Shown: positions 8,207-16,514, numbered from the stretch's first letter. The stretch: DNA of 48,863 nucleotides from Bacteroidota bacterium (GCA_023417935.1 JAEZDY010000004.1:1-48863), one strand, 5' to 3'. Notes: generated by a model not told the origin, from the sequence alone. Program-made: numbers and translations.

Positions 8207-9037
8207 ATGGAAAAACTGATCATCACTGCAGCCATAAGCGGAGCAGAAGTAATGAAAGAGCATAATCCTGCTGTGCCATATACAGTTGAGGAGTTTGTGC
8301 GTGAAGCAAAATCAGCCTACGATGCCGGTGCCAGTATTATTCACCTGCATGTAAGGCATGACGATGGTACACCCACCCAGGATAAGGACCGGTTTAAAGT
8401 AGTGATTGATGCAATCAGGGCGGTGATTCCCGATGTAATTATACAGCCCTCAACAGGAGGTGCCGTTGGTATGACTAACGATGAGCGTTTGCAACCAACT
8501 GAGTTGCAGCCCGAAATGGCAACCCTCGACTGCGGTACGCTTAACTTTGGTGGCGACGAAGTATTCTTTAATACTGAGAATACCATAAAGTACTTTGGTA
8601 AGCGCATGATTGAACTCGGCATAAAGCCTGAACTTGAAGTATTCGACAAGAGTATGATTGACATGGCTCTTCGTTTAGCTAAGAGGGGTTATATAAAAAG
8701 CCCTATGCACTTCGATCTCGTGATGGGTGTTAATGGCGGTATTACCGGTGAACTACGCGACTTTGTATTCCTGCGTGGAAGCCTTCCACATGATGCTACA
8801 TATACCGTTGCAGGTGTTGGTCGCTTTGAATTCCCGCTTGCTATGGCTGCTATCATTGATGGTGGACATGTACGTGTTGGCCTCGAGGATAACGTGTACA
8901 TATCAAAAGGTGTAATAGCCCAATCAAATGGCGAACTTGTTGCAAAGGTTGTACGTATGGCAAAAGAACTCGGCAGAGAAATAGCTACACCAGCTGAAGC
9001 ACGTGAAATTCTAGGCCTTAAGCCTTTGGAAAATTAA
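8207..9037 (+). CDS. kce: 3-keto-5-aminohexanoate cleavage enzyme (BKACE family)
   Basis: A 276-residue TIM-barrel, zinc-dependent enzyme of the DUF849/BKACE family. It condenses 3-keto-5-aminohexanoate with acetyl-CoA to give acetoacetate and 3-aminobutyryl-CoA. The zinc ligands are visible: H46 and H48 in IIHLHVRHDDG, and E227 in HVRVGLEDNV, equivalent to the His46/His48/Glu230 set described for the characterised enzyme. Other family landmarks are PSTGGAVGMT (81-90) and GDEVFFNT (116-123). It is preceded by kal and followed, after a 321-nt repeat-filled spacer, by kdd. A GGCTAAA array begins at the stop codon itself. Confidence 0.95.
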   Translation: MEKLIITAAISGAEVMKEHNPAVPYTVEEFVREAKSAYDAGASIIHLHVRHDDGTPTQDKDRFKVVIDAIRAVIPDVIIQPSTGGAVGMTNDERLQPTELQPEMATLDCGTLNFGGDEVFFNTENTIKYFGKRMIELGIKPELEVFDKSMIDMALRLAKRGYIKSPMHFDLVMGVNGGITGELRDFVFLRGSLPHDATYTVAGVGRFEFPLAMAAIIDGGHVRVGLEDNVYISKGVIAQSNGELVAKVVRMAKELGREIATPAEAREILGLKPLEN

Positions 9038-9312
9038 GGCTAAAGGCTAACCTATCAAGGCTAAAGGCTAAAGGCTATAGTTTAAAGTATTAAAAAAGGA
9101 CTAAAGGTTAAAAGGATTAAAGGAAAAAGATTGAAGGGATTAAAGATTAGAAGCATTAGAAAAAAAAAGGAATAAAGTTAAAGATTGAAGGGATAAAGGT
9201 AGAAAGCATTAAAGTTTTAAAGGATGAATATAAGCTAATAGCACTTAAACAACCTTTTAGGGAAGTAACCCACTTTTTACTTTAGCTTTTAGCCTTTAGC
9301 CTTTAGCCTTTT
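9035..9312 (+). repeat. Spacer between kce and kdd made of GGCTAAA arrays in inverted arrangement
   Basis: The 321-bp kce-kdd spacer (9038-9358) has no coding frame. It opens at the kce stop with GGCTAAAGGCTAA units (to about 9076), continues as purine-rich AAAGGATTAAAGG and AAGATTGAAGGGAT sequence, and closes at 9276-9312 with TTTTTACTTTAGC and TTTAGCC units. The two ends are inverted copies of each other, so the spacer RNA could fold into a long imperfect stem. The same units recur at 17290-17372, 33975-34040 and 35730-35885. Confidence 0.8.
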
Positions 9313-9358
9313 TAAAGCCCTTTATATTAAAGAAACACACAATAAATCTAGTACATAA

Positions 9359-10399
9359 ATGAAAAAAGGAAACAAATACGGTGTACACCGTGTAATTGAA
9401 CCTATCGGAGTTCTGCCACAACCAGCCAATAAAATTGACAATAACATGGATGAGATTTACGACAATGAGATTCTTATTGACGTGATCACTCTCAATGTTG
9501 ACTCTGCCAGCTTTACCCAGATTAAAGAACAGGCCGGAGGAGATGAAAAGAAAATAGCTGAAATAATGCTCGACATAGTGGCTAAGCAAGGCAAGCACCG
9601 CAATCCGGTAACAGGATCTGGTGGAATGCTGCTTGGCACTGTTGAAAAGATTGGGACTGCCCTCGAAGGGAAAACCGATCTTAAAGTAGGTGATAAAATT
9701 GCTACACTTGTTTCATTATCACTCACTCCTTTGAGGATTGATAAAATTAAAGAGATCCGTAAGGAAGTTGACCAGGTTGATATTGATGGTAAGGCTATAC
9801 TCTTTGAAAGCGGTATTTATGCTAAAATTCCGGCCGACATGCCTGAAAAATTGGCTCTATCAGCTCTCGACGTAGCAGGTGCACCCGCACAAACTGCTAA
9901 GCTTGTTAAACCTGGCGATATAGTGTTCATTATCGGTGCAGGTGGTAAATCAGGTATGTTATGCTGCTATGAAGCTAAAAAACGTGCAGGTGTCACAGGT
10001 ATGGTTATCGGACTTACACATGGTGAAGCAAGCACAAAGAGGCTTGAAGCATTAGGCTTTTGTGATCATGTGTTCCAGGCAAATGCAACAAACCCAGTTC
10101 CGGTACTAGAAAAGATTGAAGAACTTACAGGCGGTAAACTCGCTGACATCACTATCAACAACGTTAACATCCCCGATACTGAAATGACCAGCATCCTTTG
10201 CACAAAAAATGACGGTTTGGTTTATTTCTTCTCCATGGCAACAAGCTTCACAAAAGCAGCCCTCGGCGCCGAAGGCGTTGGCAGTGATGTAACCATGATA
10301 GTAGGCAACGGCTACACCCGCGGTCATGCAGAGATTACACTTGAGCTGCTGAGGGAAAGTGATAAGTTGAGGAAGGTTTTTACAGAGCTTTACGCTTAA
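9359..10399 (+). CDS. kdd: L-erythro-3,5-diaminohexanoate dehydrogenase
   Basis: A 346-residue dehydrogenase that oxidises 3,5-diaminohexanoate to 3-keto-5-aminohexanoate with NAD(P)+ and release of ammonia. It has the expected length and a Rossmann motif near residues 187-200 (VFIIGAGGKSGMLCCYEAK), as in medium-chain dehydrogenase-like proteins. The N-terminus (KYGVHRVIEPIGVLPQPA) is characteristic of Kdd rather than of zinc alcohol dehydrogenases. It lies between kce and kamA, as expected for its place in the pathway. TTTAGCC units lie upstream of its ATG. A GTTCAA decamer array starts a few bases after its stop. Confidence 0.93.
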   Translation: MKKGNKYGVHRVIEPIGVLPQPANKIDNNMDEIYDNEILIDVITLNVDSASFTQIKEQAGGDEKKIAEIMLDIVAKQGKHRNPVTGSGGMLLGTVEKIGTALEGKTDLKVGDKIATLVSLSLTPLRIDKIKEIRKEVDQVDIDGKAILFESGIYAKIPADMPEKLALSALDVAGAPAQTAKLVKPGDIVFIIGAGGKSGMLCCYEAKKRAGVTGMVIGLTHGEASTKRLEALGFCDHVFQANATNPVPVLEKIEELTGGKLADITINNVNIPDTEMTSILCTKNDGLVYFFSMATSFTKAALGAEGVGSDVTMIVGNGYTRGHAEITLELLRESDKLRKVFTELYA

Positions 10400-10401
10400 A
10401 A

Positions 10402-10470
10402 AATTAGTTCAAGATGGTTCAAGATTGTTCAATGTTGTTCAATATTGTTCAAGATGGTTCAAGATTGTTG
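10402..10470 (+). repeat. Decamer array after kdd (GTTCAA orientation)
   Basis: Six or seven tandem 10-bp units of consensus AAgAtTGTTC follow the kdd stop, starting with AAAAATTAGTTCAAG. The same start, stop codon plus AAAATTAGTTCAA, is seen after the gene ending at 47013. The array is in inverted orientation relative to the one at 10921-11016. Confidence 0.85.
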
Positions 10471-10514
10471 TTAGGTAAAAGGTTTAATGTATTGAAGTTG
10501 TAATTTGCTGAAAT

Positions 10515-10901
10515 ATGACTATTGAGAGGTTTGAGGATCTTGAGATTTGGAAGTTTGCACATGAATTAACTAAACAAGTTTATGAGATCACCAAACTTGG
10601 TCAATTTAATAAAGATTATAAGTTTAGAGACCAGATCAGAGCTTCTTCCGGTTCAATAATGGATAACATCGCTGAGGGATTTGAAAGAGGAGGTAATAAA
10701 GAGTTTACTCAGTTTCTTTTTGTAGCTAAAGGATCAAGCGGTGAGATGAGATCACAATTACACAGGGCTTATCTCTTCGAATACATAGACAAAGAAACAC
10801 TTGATAACATGATTGATAAATCCATGAAGTTAAATACAAAGATCTCAAACATGATAACCTATCTTAAAAACTCAGAATACAAAGGCACTAAATATCATTA
10901 A
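10515..10901 (+). CDS. Four-helix-bundle protein (S23/IVP family)
   Basis: A 128-residue soluble helical protein of the 23S rRNA intervening-sequence/four-helix-bundle family (TIGR02436-like). Landmarks are FEDLEIWKFAHELTKQVYEIT at the N-terminus, DQIRASSGSIMDNIAEGFERG in helix 2 (the conserved AxxSIxxNIAEG signature, around residues 39-58) and KGSSGEMRSQL in helix 3. Proteins of this family occur inside rRNA intervening sequences, as stand-alone genes, and as the Avd accessory of diversity-generating retroelements; their biochemical role is mostly unknown. No reverse transcriptase or rRNA is nearby. It interrupts the lysine operon between kdd and kamA and is bracketed by inverted decamer arrays, which suggests that it arrived as a cassette. 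Confidence 0.9.
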   Translation: MTIERFEDLEIWKFAHELTKQVYEITKLGQFNKDYKFRDQIRASSGSIMDNIAEGFERGGNKEFTQFLFVAKGSSGEMRSQLHRAYLFEYIDKETLDNMIDKSMKLNTKISNMITYLKNSEYKGTKYH

Positions 10902-10920
10902 CACAGTATAAATATTTCTT

Positions 10921-11016
10921 GGACAACATTAAACAACATTGAACTACATTGAACAACATTGAACTACATTGAACAATCTTGAACAACATTGAACTATCTT
11001 GAACAACATTGAACAA
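10921..11016 (+). repeat. Decamer array before kamA (TTGAAC orientation)
   Basis: About ten exact-period 10-bp units of consensus GAACaACaTT run up to a short A-tract and the kamA ATG (TTGAACAAAAAAACATG). The same ending, TTGAACAAAAAAAACCATG, precedes the carboxyltransferase gene at 35588. The array is inverted relative to 10402-10470 and replaces any Shine-Dalgarno region. Confidence 0.85.
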
Positions 11017-11022
11017 AAAAAC

Positions 11023-12270
11023 ATGATAACAGATAAATTAATTTCCCGCCGTCTCAAATTCTTCCCCTCCGCTACCGATGAGCAGTGGAATGATTGGAAG
11101 TGGCAGGTTAAGAACAGGATTGAAACGCTGGAGCAGCTTAAGCAATATCTTCCACTGAAACCTGATGAGGAAGAGGGTGTGAAGCAGTCGCTTACTACGC
11201 TTCGCATGGCAATTACACCGTATTACCTCTCCCTTATTAATCCTGACGATCCTAATTGTCCGGTAAGGAAACAGGCAGTGCCTACCGGAATGGAGACTGT
11301 TGTTTCTGCAGCTGATTTGCTCGATCCTTTGCATGAAGACGAGGATTCGCCGGTACCGGGACTCACACACCGGTATCCCGACAGGGTTTTGTTCCTGATA
11401 ACCGACATGTGTTCGATGTATTGCAGGCATTGCACCAGGCGCAGGTTCGCCGGACAAACTGATGATGAGTCACCTTCTGAAAGGATTCAAAAAGGCATTG
11501 ATTATATTGCCAGAACTCCTGAAGTGCGTGATGTGCTTTTGTCAGGTGGCGATGCTCTCATGGTAAGTGACCGTATGCTCGAGTCAATAATCATGCGCTT
11601 ACGTGCTATTCCTCATGTGGAGATCATACGCATTGGAACCCGCACACCGGTTGTTTGTCCGCAACGTATAACTGACGATTTGGTGAATATGCTCAAGAAA
11701 TATCATCCTATCTGGGTGAATACTCATTTCAATCATCCCAATGAAATAACACCTGAGTCTGCTGCTGCATGTGCCCGTATGGCTGATGCCGGTATTCCTT
11801 TAGGCAATCAGTCGGTATTACTGGCGGGCATTAACGATTGCGTGCATGTGATGAAGAAACTGGTGCATGGTTTGGTTAAGATCAGGGTACGCCCGTATTA
11901 TATTTATCAGTGTGATCTTTCGATGGGTTTGCAGCATTTCCGTACACCTGTATCCAAGGGAATTGAGATTATAGAAAACCTCAGGGGACATACATCAGGC
12001 TATGCAGTGCCAACTTTTGTTGTTGATGCACCAGGTGGGGGTGGAAAAACTCCGGTAATGCCTACTTACATTATTTCGCAGGCTCCCGGCAAGGTAGTGC
12101 TTCGTAATTTTGAAGGTGTTATTACAACATACACTGAACCTGAGAATTATAAGAACGAATGCCACTGTGAGGACTGCACTTCCACTGAGGAAGGTGTTGC
12201 ATCACTGCTCAGGGGCGACAGGTTATCACTTGAACCGGAAGGGTTGTCGCGTAAGAAGCGGCATCATTAA
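11023..12270 (+). CDS. kamA: L-lysine 2,3-aminomutase
   Basis: A radical-SAM, PLP-dependent aminomutase that converts L-lysine to L-beta-lysine, the entry step of the pathway. The ATG at 11023 gives 416 residues, the same length as the clostridial enzyme; an upstream TTG at 10999 lies inside the repeat array and was not chosen. The [4Fe-4S] motif CSMYCRHC has cysteines at 130, 134 and 137. The PLP lysine is K342 in APGGGGKTP. The C-terminal cysteine cluster ECHCEDC matches the zinc site known from the crystal structure of the family. It is followed after 5 nt by kamB. Its immediate 5' region is a decamer array, not an ordinary leader. Confidence 0.95.
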   Translation: MITDKLISRRLKFFPSATDEQWNDWKWQVKNRIETLEQLKQYLPLKPDEEEGVKQSLTTLRMAITPYYLSLINPDDPNCPVRKQAVPTGMETVVSAADLLDPLHEDEDSPVPGLTHRYPDRVLFLITDMCSMYCRHCTRRRFAGQTDDESPSERIQKGIDYIARTPEVRDVLLSGGDALMVSDRMLESIIMRLRAIPHVEIIRIGTRTPVVCPQRITDDLVNMLKKYHPIWVNTHFNHPNEITPESAAACARMADAGIPLGNQSVLLAGINDCVHVMKKLVHGLVKIRVRPYYIYQCDLSMGLQHFRTPVSKGIEIIENLRGHTSGYAVPTFVVDAPGGGGKTPVMPTYIISQAPGKVVLRNFEGVITTYTEPENYKNECHCEDCTSTEEGVASLLRGDRLSLEPEGLSRKKRHH

Positions 12271-12275
12271 GATAA

Positions 12276-13331
12276 ATGCCATTTGTTGATGAGATACTAA
12301 AGTATAAGAGCCTATCAATTGTTGGTCTCGCTAAAAATACCGGAAAAACAGAATGCCTCAATTATGTATTGAGACGGCTTGAAAGTTCCGGTCAAACACT
12401 TGCGCTCACTTCAATAGGTGTTGACGGCGAAATGACTGACCGGGTAACCGGCACTGCGAAGCCCGAAATAGAATTATACAAGGATCTCATCATTATTACA
12501 TCTGAAAAGCATTTCAGGCAGAAAAGCATTAATGCCGAAATACTTGACATCAGCACAAAGTCAACTGCCCTGGGGAGACTGATTACAGCAAGAACATTGT
12601 CGCGGGGCAAGGTTATGTTGTCGGGCCCCGCTGATACTTTATGGCTTAAGCAGTTGATCGGACAGATGGATGCTTACGGAGTGACCACCACTATTGTTGA
12701 TGGTGCCATTTCACGGTTGAGTCCGGGCTCTCCTGCTGTTACTGACAGTATGATCCTCAATACTGGAGCTGCTGTATCTGCAAATATTCCTAATCTTATC
12801 CGCCATACTATGTTTGTACATGAACTGATCAAATTGCCGGTAGCTGAATTTCCTGCTGGGAAGCACTATGAAATAGGTTCTGGTATGAAAAGTTCCATGG
12901 CAGGTGAAGGTGGATTGCTTGAACTCACTTCAGGATTGTATGCTATTGATGCGGAATTCAATATACATGATCTTAAAATTCCATCAGTGTTCCTTCTTAA
13001 AGACCCTGAGAAGAAACTGTTTGATCATGGCAATACGCTTTATGTAGCCGGGGCATTAACTGATAAGATGCTTGATTATATCAGAATGCAGAAGTCACTG
13101 AGCGACATAACTATTATTGTACGTGATTTCACAAGGATTTTTGTAAAGCCTGAAACTTTCAGGGCATTCATTGCCAGTGGACATCAGATAAAAGTACTAC
13201 TAAGCACAAGGTTGCTGGCTATTTGTGTAAATCCGGTTTCGCCTGAAGGATATGTGCTTAATTCTAACGAACTTTGCACCGGATTATCTGAAGCACTGAA
13301 AGTTCCGGTTTACGATATCAAAAAACAATAA
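12276..13331 (+). CDS. kamB: KamB-like P-loop protein of lysine fermentation clusters
   Basis: A 351-residue soluble protein. Near the N-terminus it has a Walker A-like loop, GLAKNTGKTE (residues 17-26), followed by SIGVDGEMTDRVTG. Known lysine fermentation clusters carry a gene of this kind (often called kamB) between kamA and a MutS-like gene, and its role is not established. The position here, 5 nt after kamA and 3 nt before the MutS-like gene, with kamDE next, argues for a role in assembling or reactivating the B12-dependent lysine 5,6-aminomutase, or in cofactor handling. That is inference from context only. The product has no signal peptide or membrane helix and is cytosolic. Confidence 0.75.
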   Translation: MPFVDEILKYKSLSIVGLAKNTGKTECLNYVLRRLESSGQTLALTSIGVDGEMTDRVTGTAKPEIELYKDLIIITSEKHFRQKSINAEILDISTKSTALGRLITARTLSRGKVMLSGPADTLWLKQLIGQMDAYGVTTTIVDGAISRLSPGSPAVTDSMILNTGAAVSANIPNLIRHTMFVHELIKLPVAEFPAGKHYEIGSGMKSSMAGEGGLLELTSGLYAIDAEFNIHDLKIPSVFLLKDPEKKLFDHGNTLYVAGALTDKMLDYIRMQKSLSDITIIVRDFTRIFVKPETFRAFIASGHQIKVLLSTRLLAICVNPVSPEGYVLNSNELCTGLSEALKVPVYDIKKQ

Positions 13332-13334
13332 AGC

Positions 13335-14789
13335 ATGTCACACTTCTCAAACGCTGTTAACAAGGTTCCGGGCCTTCGCTTTATTGCCGATGCTCTTGAG
13401 CTGCAGTCAGGGCTTGGAAGGCAACATCTGATGAAGCAGTCTTATATGCATATACCAGCTGAGATCAGTAGACAGCTTGATATGGTTGAGGCTTTCAGGG
13501 AACTATTAATAAAAGATGACAGTAAAATAATTACCGACTTAAAACATTCATTGTCGGAAGTTCACGATATCACAGGTACACTCAATAGCCTGAAGCCCGG
13601 CCTTGTTCTTGATGACATTGGCCTTTTTGAGATTAAACGCTTTGCCCTGATAACCAACAGGGTGAAACAAGCACTGCATCAAGTTGGCTTCACAGCCTTG
13701 GAGTTCAGGGATACTGATGAAGTGATACTGATACTTGATCCCGATAAACAACGGGTGCCGCACTTCTATATCTATGATTCATACAGTGAGCGACTTGCAA
13801 GGTTGCGTAAGAGATACGCTGACCTGGTATCGAACATCAAATCACAAACCGATCATGATGAGGCTGATGATGCTCGAATACAATGCATAGAAGAAGAAGA
13901 TAGGGTAAGAGAAGATCTAAGTAGTGACTTGCTGAAACATAAAGTTGATTTACTTGAGAATCTGGCGCTGGTAGCTGATATTGACCTGTGGCTTGCAAAG
14001 GCTGGTTTGGCTGTTGAATTTAAGATGTGTAAGCCGGAGATTGATCTGGATAACAACAGCACCCGGTATATTCAACTCTTTAATCCTTCAATTGCTGAAG
14101 CTTTAAAGCAGCGAGGAAAAAAATATCAACATGTGGATATAGAATTTGGCAATGAACCTGTTTTAATAACCGGTGCCAATATGGGGGGTAAATCAGTTTT
14201 ATTGAAGACTGTAGCTCTCGCACAATCTCTCTTTCAATTTGGGTTCTTTATACCTGCTGATCAAGCAGTGATTGTGCCGGTTGAACAGGTAATGACAAGT
14301 ATGGGTGATGAACAGTCGGAACTGCAGGGACTCTCATCTTTTGCAGCTGAAATGTTAAAGATAAATAGTATAATAGAAGCAGCCAAAGCGGGGAAATCAA
14401 TGCTTGCCCTGATAGATGAACCAGCAAGAACTACTAATCCGACAGAGGGACAGGCAATTGTTAATTCATTGATTGATATATTGGATTCCAATAATGTAAG
14501 AAGTCTGGTTACAACACATTATAGTGGAATCACCTCAACATGTCGCCGTTTAAAAGTGGCGGGTTTAAGGACTGAAGAATTTACATCAGCACCAACCATC
14601 AAAACTATCAATGACCACATGGACTATTCGCTTATAGAGCTTCAGCCTGTAACTGAAGGCGGTTTAAGCTATGAAGATGATGTGCCCCGTGAAGCTCTGC
14701 ATATTGCTGCTATTCTTAATGTTGATACTGAGTTGCTTGAAAGGGCTGCTTGCTACATCACCAAGGAAAGAATATCGTCAAAACATTGA
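13335..14789 (+). CDS. kamC: KamC, MutS-like ATPase of lysine fermentation clusters
   Basis: A 484-residue protein whose C-terminal half is a MutS-type ABC ATPase: Walker A GANMGGKS (near residues 281-288), Q-loop region TSMGDEQSELQGLSSF, Walker B ALIDEPARTTNPTEG, and the H-loop TTHYSG. The N-terminal half is helical and lacks the mismatch-binding domain of MutS1, so a DNA-repair annotation would be misleading. Genes like this are regularly found beside kamD/kamE. A chaperone-like remodelling role for the 5,6-aminomutase is plausible but unproven. It starts 3 nt after kamB and ends 85 nt before kamD. Confidence 0.82.
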   Translation: MSHFSNAVNKVPGLRFIADALELQSGLGRQHLMKQSYMHIPAEISRQLDMVEAFRELLIKDDSKIITDLKHSLSEVHDITGTLNSLKPGLVLDDIGLFEIKRFALITNRVKQALHQVGFTALEFRDTDEVILILDPDKQRVPHFYIYDSYSERLARLRKRYADLVSNIKSQTDHDEADDARIQCIEEEDRVREDLSSDLLKHKVDLLENLALVADIDLWLAKAGLAVEFKMCKPEIDLDNNSTRYIQLFNPSIAEALKQRGKKYQHVDIEFGNEPVLITGANMGGKSVLLKTVALAQSLFQFGFFIPADQAVIVPVEQVMTSMGDEQSELQGLSSFAAEMLKINSIIEAAKAGKSMLALIDEPARTTNPTEGQAIVNSLIDILDSNNVRSLVTTHYSGITSTCRRLKVAGLRTEEFTSAPTIKTINDHMDYSLIELQPVTEGGLSYEDDVPREALHIAAILNVDTELLERAACYITKERISSKH

Positions 14790-14874
14790 GTTGTGAATCA
14801 TTTAACATGAAACTCTGGTAACAGAAACACAGAAACTGAATAAGCATAATTGTAACACTAATAAACAATAGATA

Positions 14875-16434
14875 ATGCAAAAAAGTAAGCTTGGCCTGAA
14901 CTTTCATAAGGTTGCAAAAGCACGGCAGATCGCAGGGAATATAGCCGGGGAAGTACAGAAGTTCGTTGGCCGGTACACTACAGTTGCCGTTGAACGTACA
15001 CTTTGCCGGTTAATGGGAATTGATGGGATTGATGCAAACGAAGCACCACTGCCCAATGTAATGGTTGATGCCCTGATGAATAATGGAGTCCTCAACCAGG
15101 GGGTTCTGTATTATATAGGAAATGCAATACTTGATACTGGCCTTACGCCTCAGGAAATAGCTGTTAAGGTTTCAACCGGTGCCCTTGATATTGTTAAAGT
15201 TCAAACACATTCCGATAAAGAAATCCAAGCTGCGCTTCAGCCTTATATCGACGCAAGTATAGAAAGAATAAAAGCAAACCGTAAACGCAGGGAAGAGTTT
15301 ATAGCAAACATTGGCGAGGGTGCGAAGCCTTACATTTATGTTATTGTTGCAACCGGCAACATCTATGAGGATGTGGTTCAGGCTCAGGCTGCTGCCAGGC
15401 AAGGTGCTGATATTATAGCCGTTATACGTACAACCGGGCAGAGTCTGCTCGATTATGTTCCTTATGGCGCAACTACTGAAGGCTTTGGAGGTACTTTTGC
15501 CACACAGGAAAACTTCAGAATAATGCGTACAGCCCTTAATGATGTGAGTGCTGAAGTGGGCAGGTATGTTCGTCTGTGTAATTACTGCTCAGGCCTCTGT
15601 ATGCCTGAAATTGCAGTTATGGGTGCGCTTGAAGGTCTGGATGTTATGTTGAATGATGCCCTTTACGGGATTCTCTTCAGGGACATAAACATGCAGCGCA
15701 CAATGGTTGACCAGTATTTCTCAAGGGTAATTAACGGTTTTGCCGGAGTTATCATCAATACAGGTGAGGACAATTACCTTACAACTGCCGATGCATTTGA
15801 AGAAGCCCGTACAGTTCTCGCCAGCGATCTTATCAATGAGCAGCTTGCCTTGCTTGCCGGATTACCGGAAGATCAAATGGGACTAGGTCATGCTTTTGAG
15901 ATGAACCCTGATATGGAGAATGGTTTCCTGTATGAGCTTGCACAAGCACAGATGACACGTGAAATATTCCCCAAAGCGCCTCTGAAATACATGCCTCCTA
16001 CCAAGTTTATGACAGGCAATATATTTAAAGGGCAGATACAGAATACACTCTTCAACGAGATCTCAATCTGGACAGGTCAGGGCATTCAATTGCTTGGTAT
16101 GATCACTGAAGCGGTGCACACTCCCTTTATGTCCGACAGGTATCTTGCTATTGAAAACGCACGTTATGTATTCAGTAACATGAAGTCAATTGGCGATGAA
16201 GTCGAGTTTAAAGACGGTGGCATCATACAAAGTCGCGCCCAGCAGGTACTTGACCAGGCACTCGACCTTTTGATGCAAATTGAAAAGGAAGGACTCTTCA
16301 ATGCACTTGAGAAAGGTATATTTGCCGATGTTAAACGTCCTAAAACAGGAGGAAAAGGTTTGAATGGAGTTGTTGAAAAAGGCACAAATTATCGAAATCC
16401 ATTTATCGATCTGATGAAAGGAGGAAAGAAATAA
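14875..16434 (+). CDS. kamD: Beta-lysine (D-lysine) 5,6-aminomutase, alpha subunit
   Basis: A 519-residue large subunit of the adenosylcobalamin- and PLP-dependent 5,6-aminomutase, which converts beta-lysine to 3,5-diaminohexanoate. The start KLGLNFHKVAKARQIAGNIA, the TTVAVERTLCRLMGIDG region and the YIYVIVATGNIYEDVVQAQAAARQGAD stretch around residues 150-180 fit the KamD TIM-barrel subunit, and the length matches the family. It ends in DLMKGGKK; the AAAGGAGG coding for those residues also makes a strong Shine-Dalgarno for the next ATG, which overlaps the stop by one base (TAATG). That is unusual for this phylum, where Shine-Dalgarno sequences are rare. Confidence 0.94.
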   Translation: MQKSKLGLNFHKVAKARQIAGNIAGEVQKFVGRYTTVAVERTLCRLMGIDGIDANEAPLPNVMVDALMNNGVLNQGVLYYIGNAILDTGLTPQEIAVKVSTGALDIVKVQTHSDKEIQAALQPYIDASIERIKANRKRREEFIANIGEGAKPYIYVIVATGNIYEDVVQAQAAARQGADIIAVIRTTGQSLLDYVPYGATTEGFGGTFATQENFRIMRTALNDVSAEVGRYVRLCNYCSGLCMPEIAVMGALEGLDVMLNDALYGILFRDINMQRTMVDQYFSRVINGFAGVIINTGEDNYLTTADAFEEARTVLASDLINEQLALLAGLPEDQMGLGHAFEMNPDMENGFLYELAQAQMTREIFPKAPLKYMPPTKFMTGNIFKGQIQNTLFNEISIWTGQGIQLLGMITEAVHTPFMSDRYLAIENARYVFSNMKSIGDEVEFKDGGIIQSRAQQVLDQALDLLMQIEKEGLFNALEKGIFADVKRPKTGGKGLNGVVEKGTNYRNPFIDLMKGGKK

Positions 16435-16514
16435 TGAGCATTATTATAGATTTACTAAAAGGAGAAGGACTGCTAAGCAACTTTACCAAACTGATGCAAG
16501 GAGGAAAGAAATAA
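16434..16514 (+). CDS. 26-aa micro-ORF between kamD and kamE
   Basis: An ATG overlapping the kamD stop (TAATG) opens a frame of 26 codons, MSIIIDLLKGEGLLSNFTKLMQGGKK, that closes with TAA overlapping the kamE ATG in the same TAATG arrangement. The ends are a direct duplication: CTGATGAAAGGAGGAAAGAAATAATGAGCA at about 16411-16440 recurs with one change at 16491-16520, exactly 80 bp later. The peptide therefore ends like KamD (LMKGGKK versus LMQGGKK). It may be a chance product of the duplication that keeps kamE translationally coupled, or a real small peptide. AAGGAGG lies 8-14 nt before both ATGs. Confidence 0.5.
   Translation: MSIIIDLLKGEGLLSNFTKLMQGGKK

Noticed and set aside
10515..10901. 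Diversity-generating retroelement accessory (Avd)
   Set aside because: The four-helix-bundle family includes Avd, but no reverse transcriptase, template repeat or variable-repeat gene is found in the window.
10999..11022. Upstream TTG start for kamA
   Set aside because: The added residues come from the decamer array. The ATG at 11023 gives exactly the family length of 416 residues.
13335..14789. Annotation as DNA mismatch-repair protein MutS
   Set aside because: Only the ATPase half resembles MutS. The mismatch-recognition domain is missing and the gene is embedded in the lysine operon.
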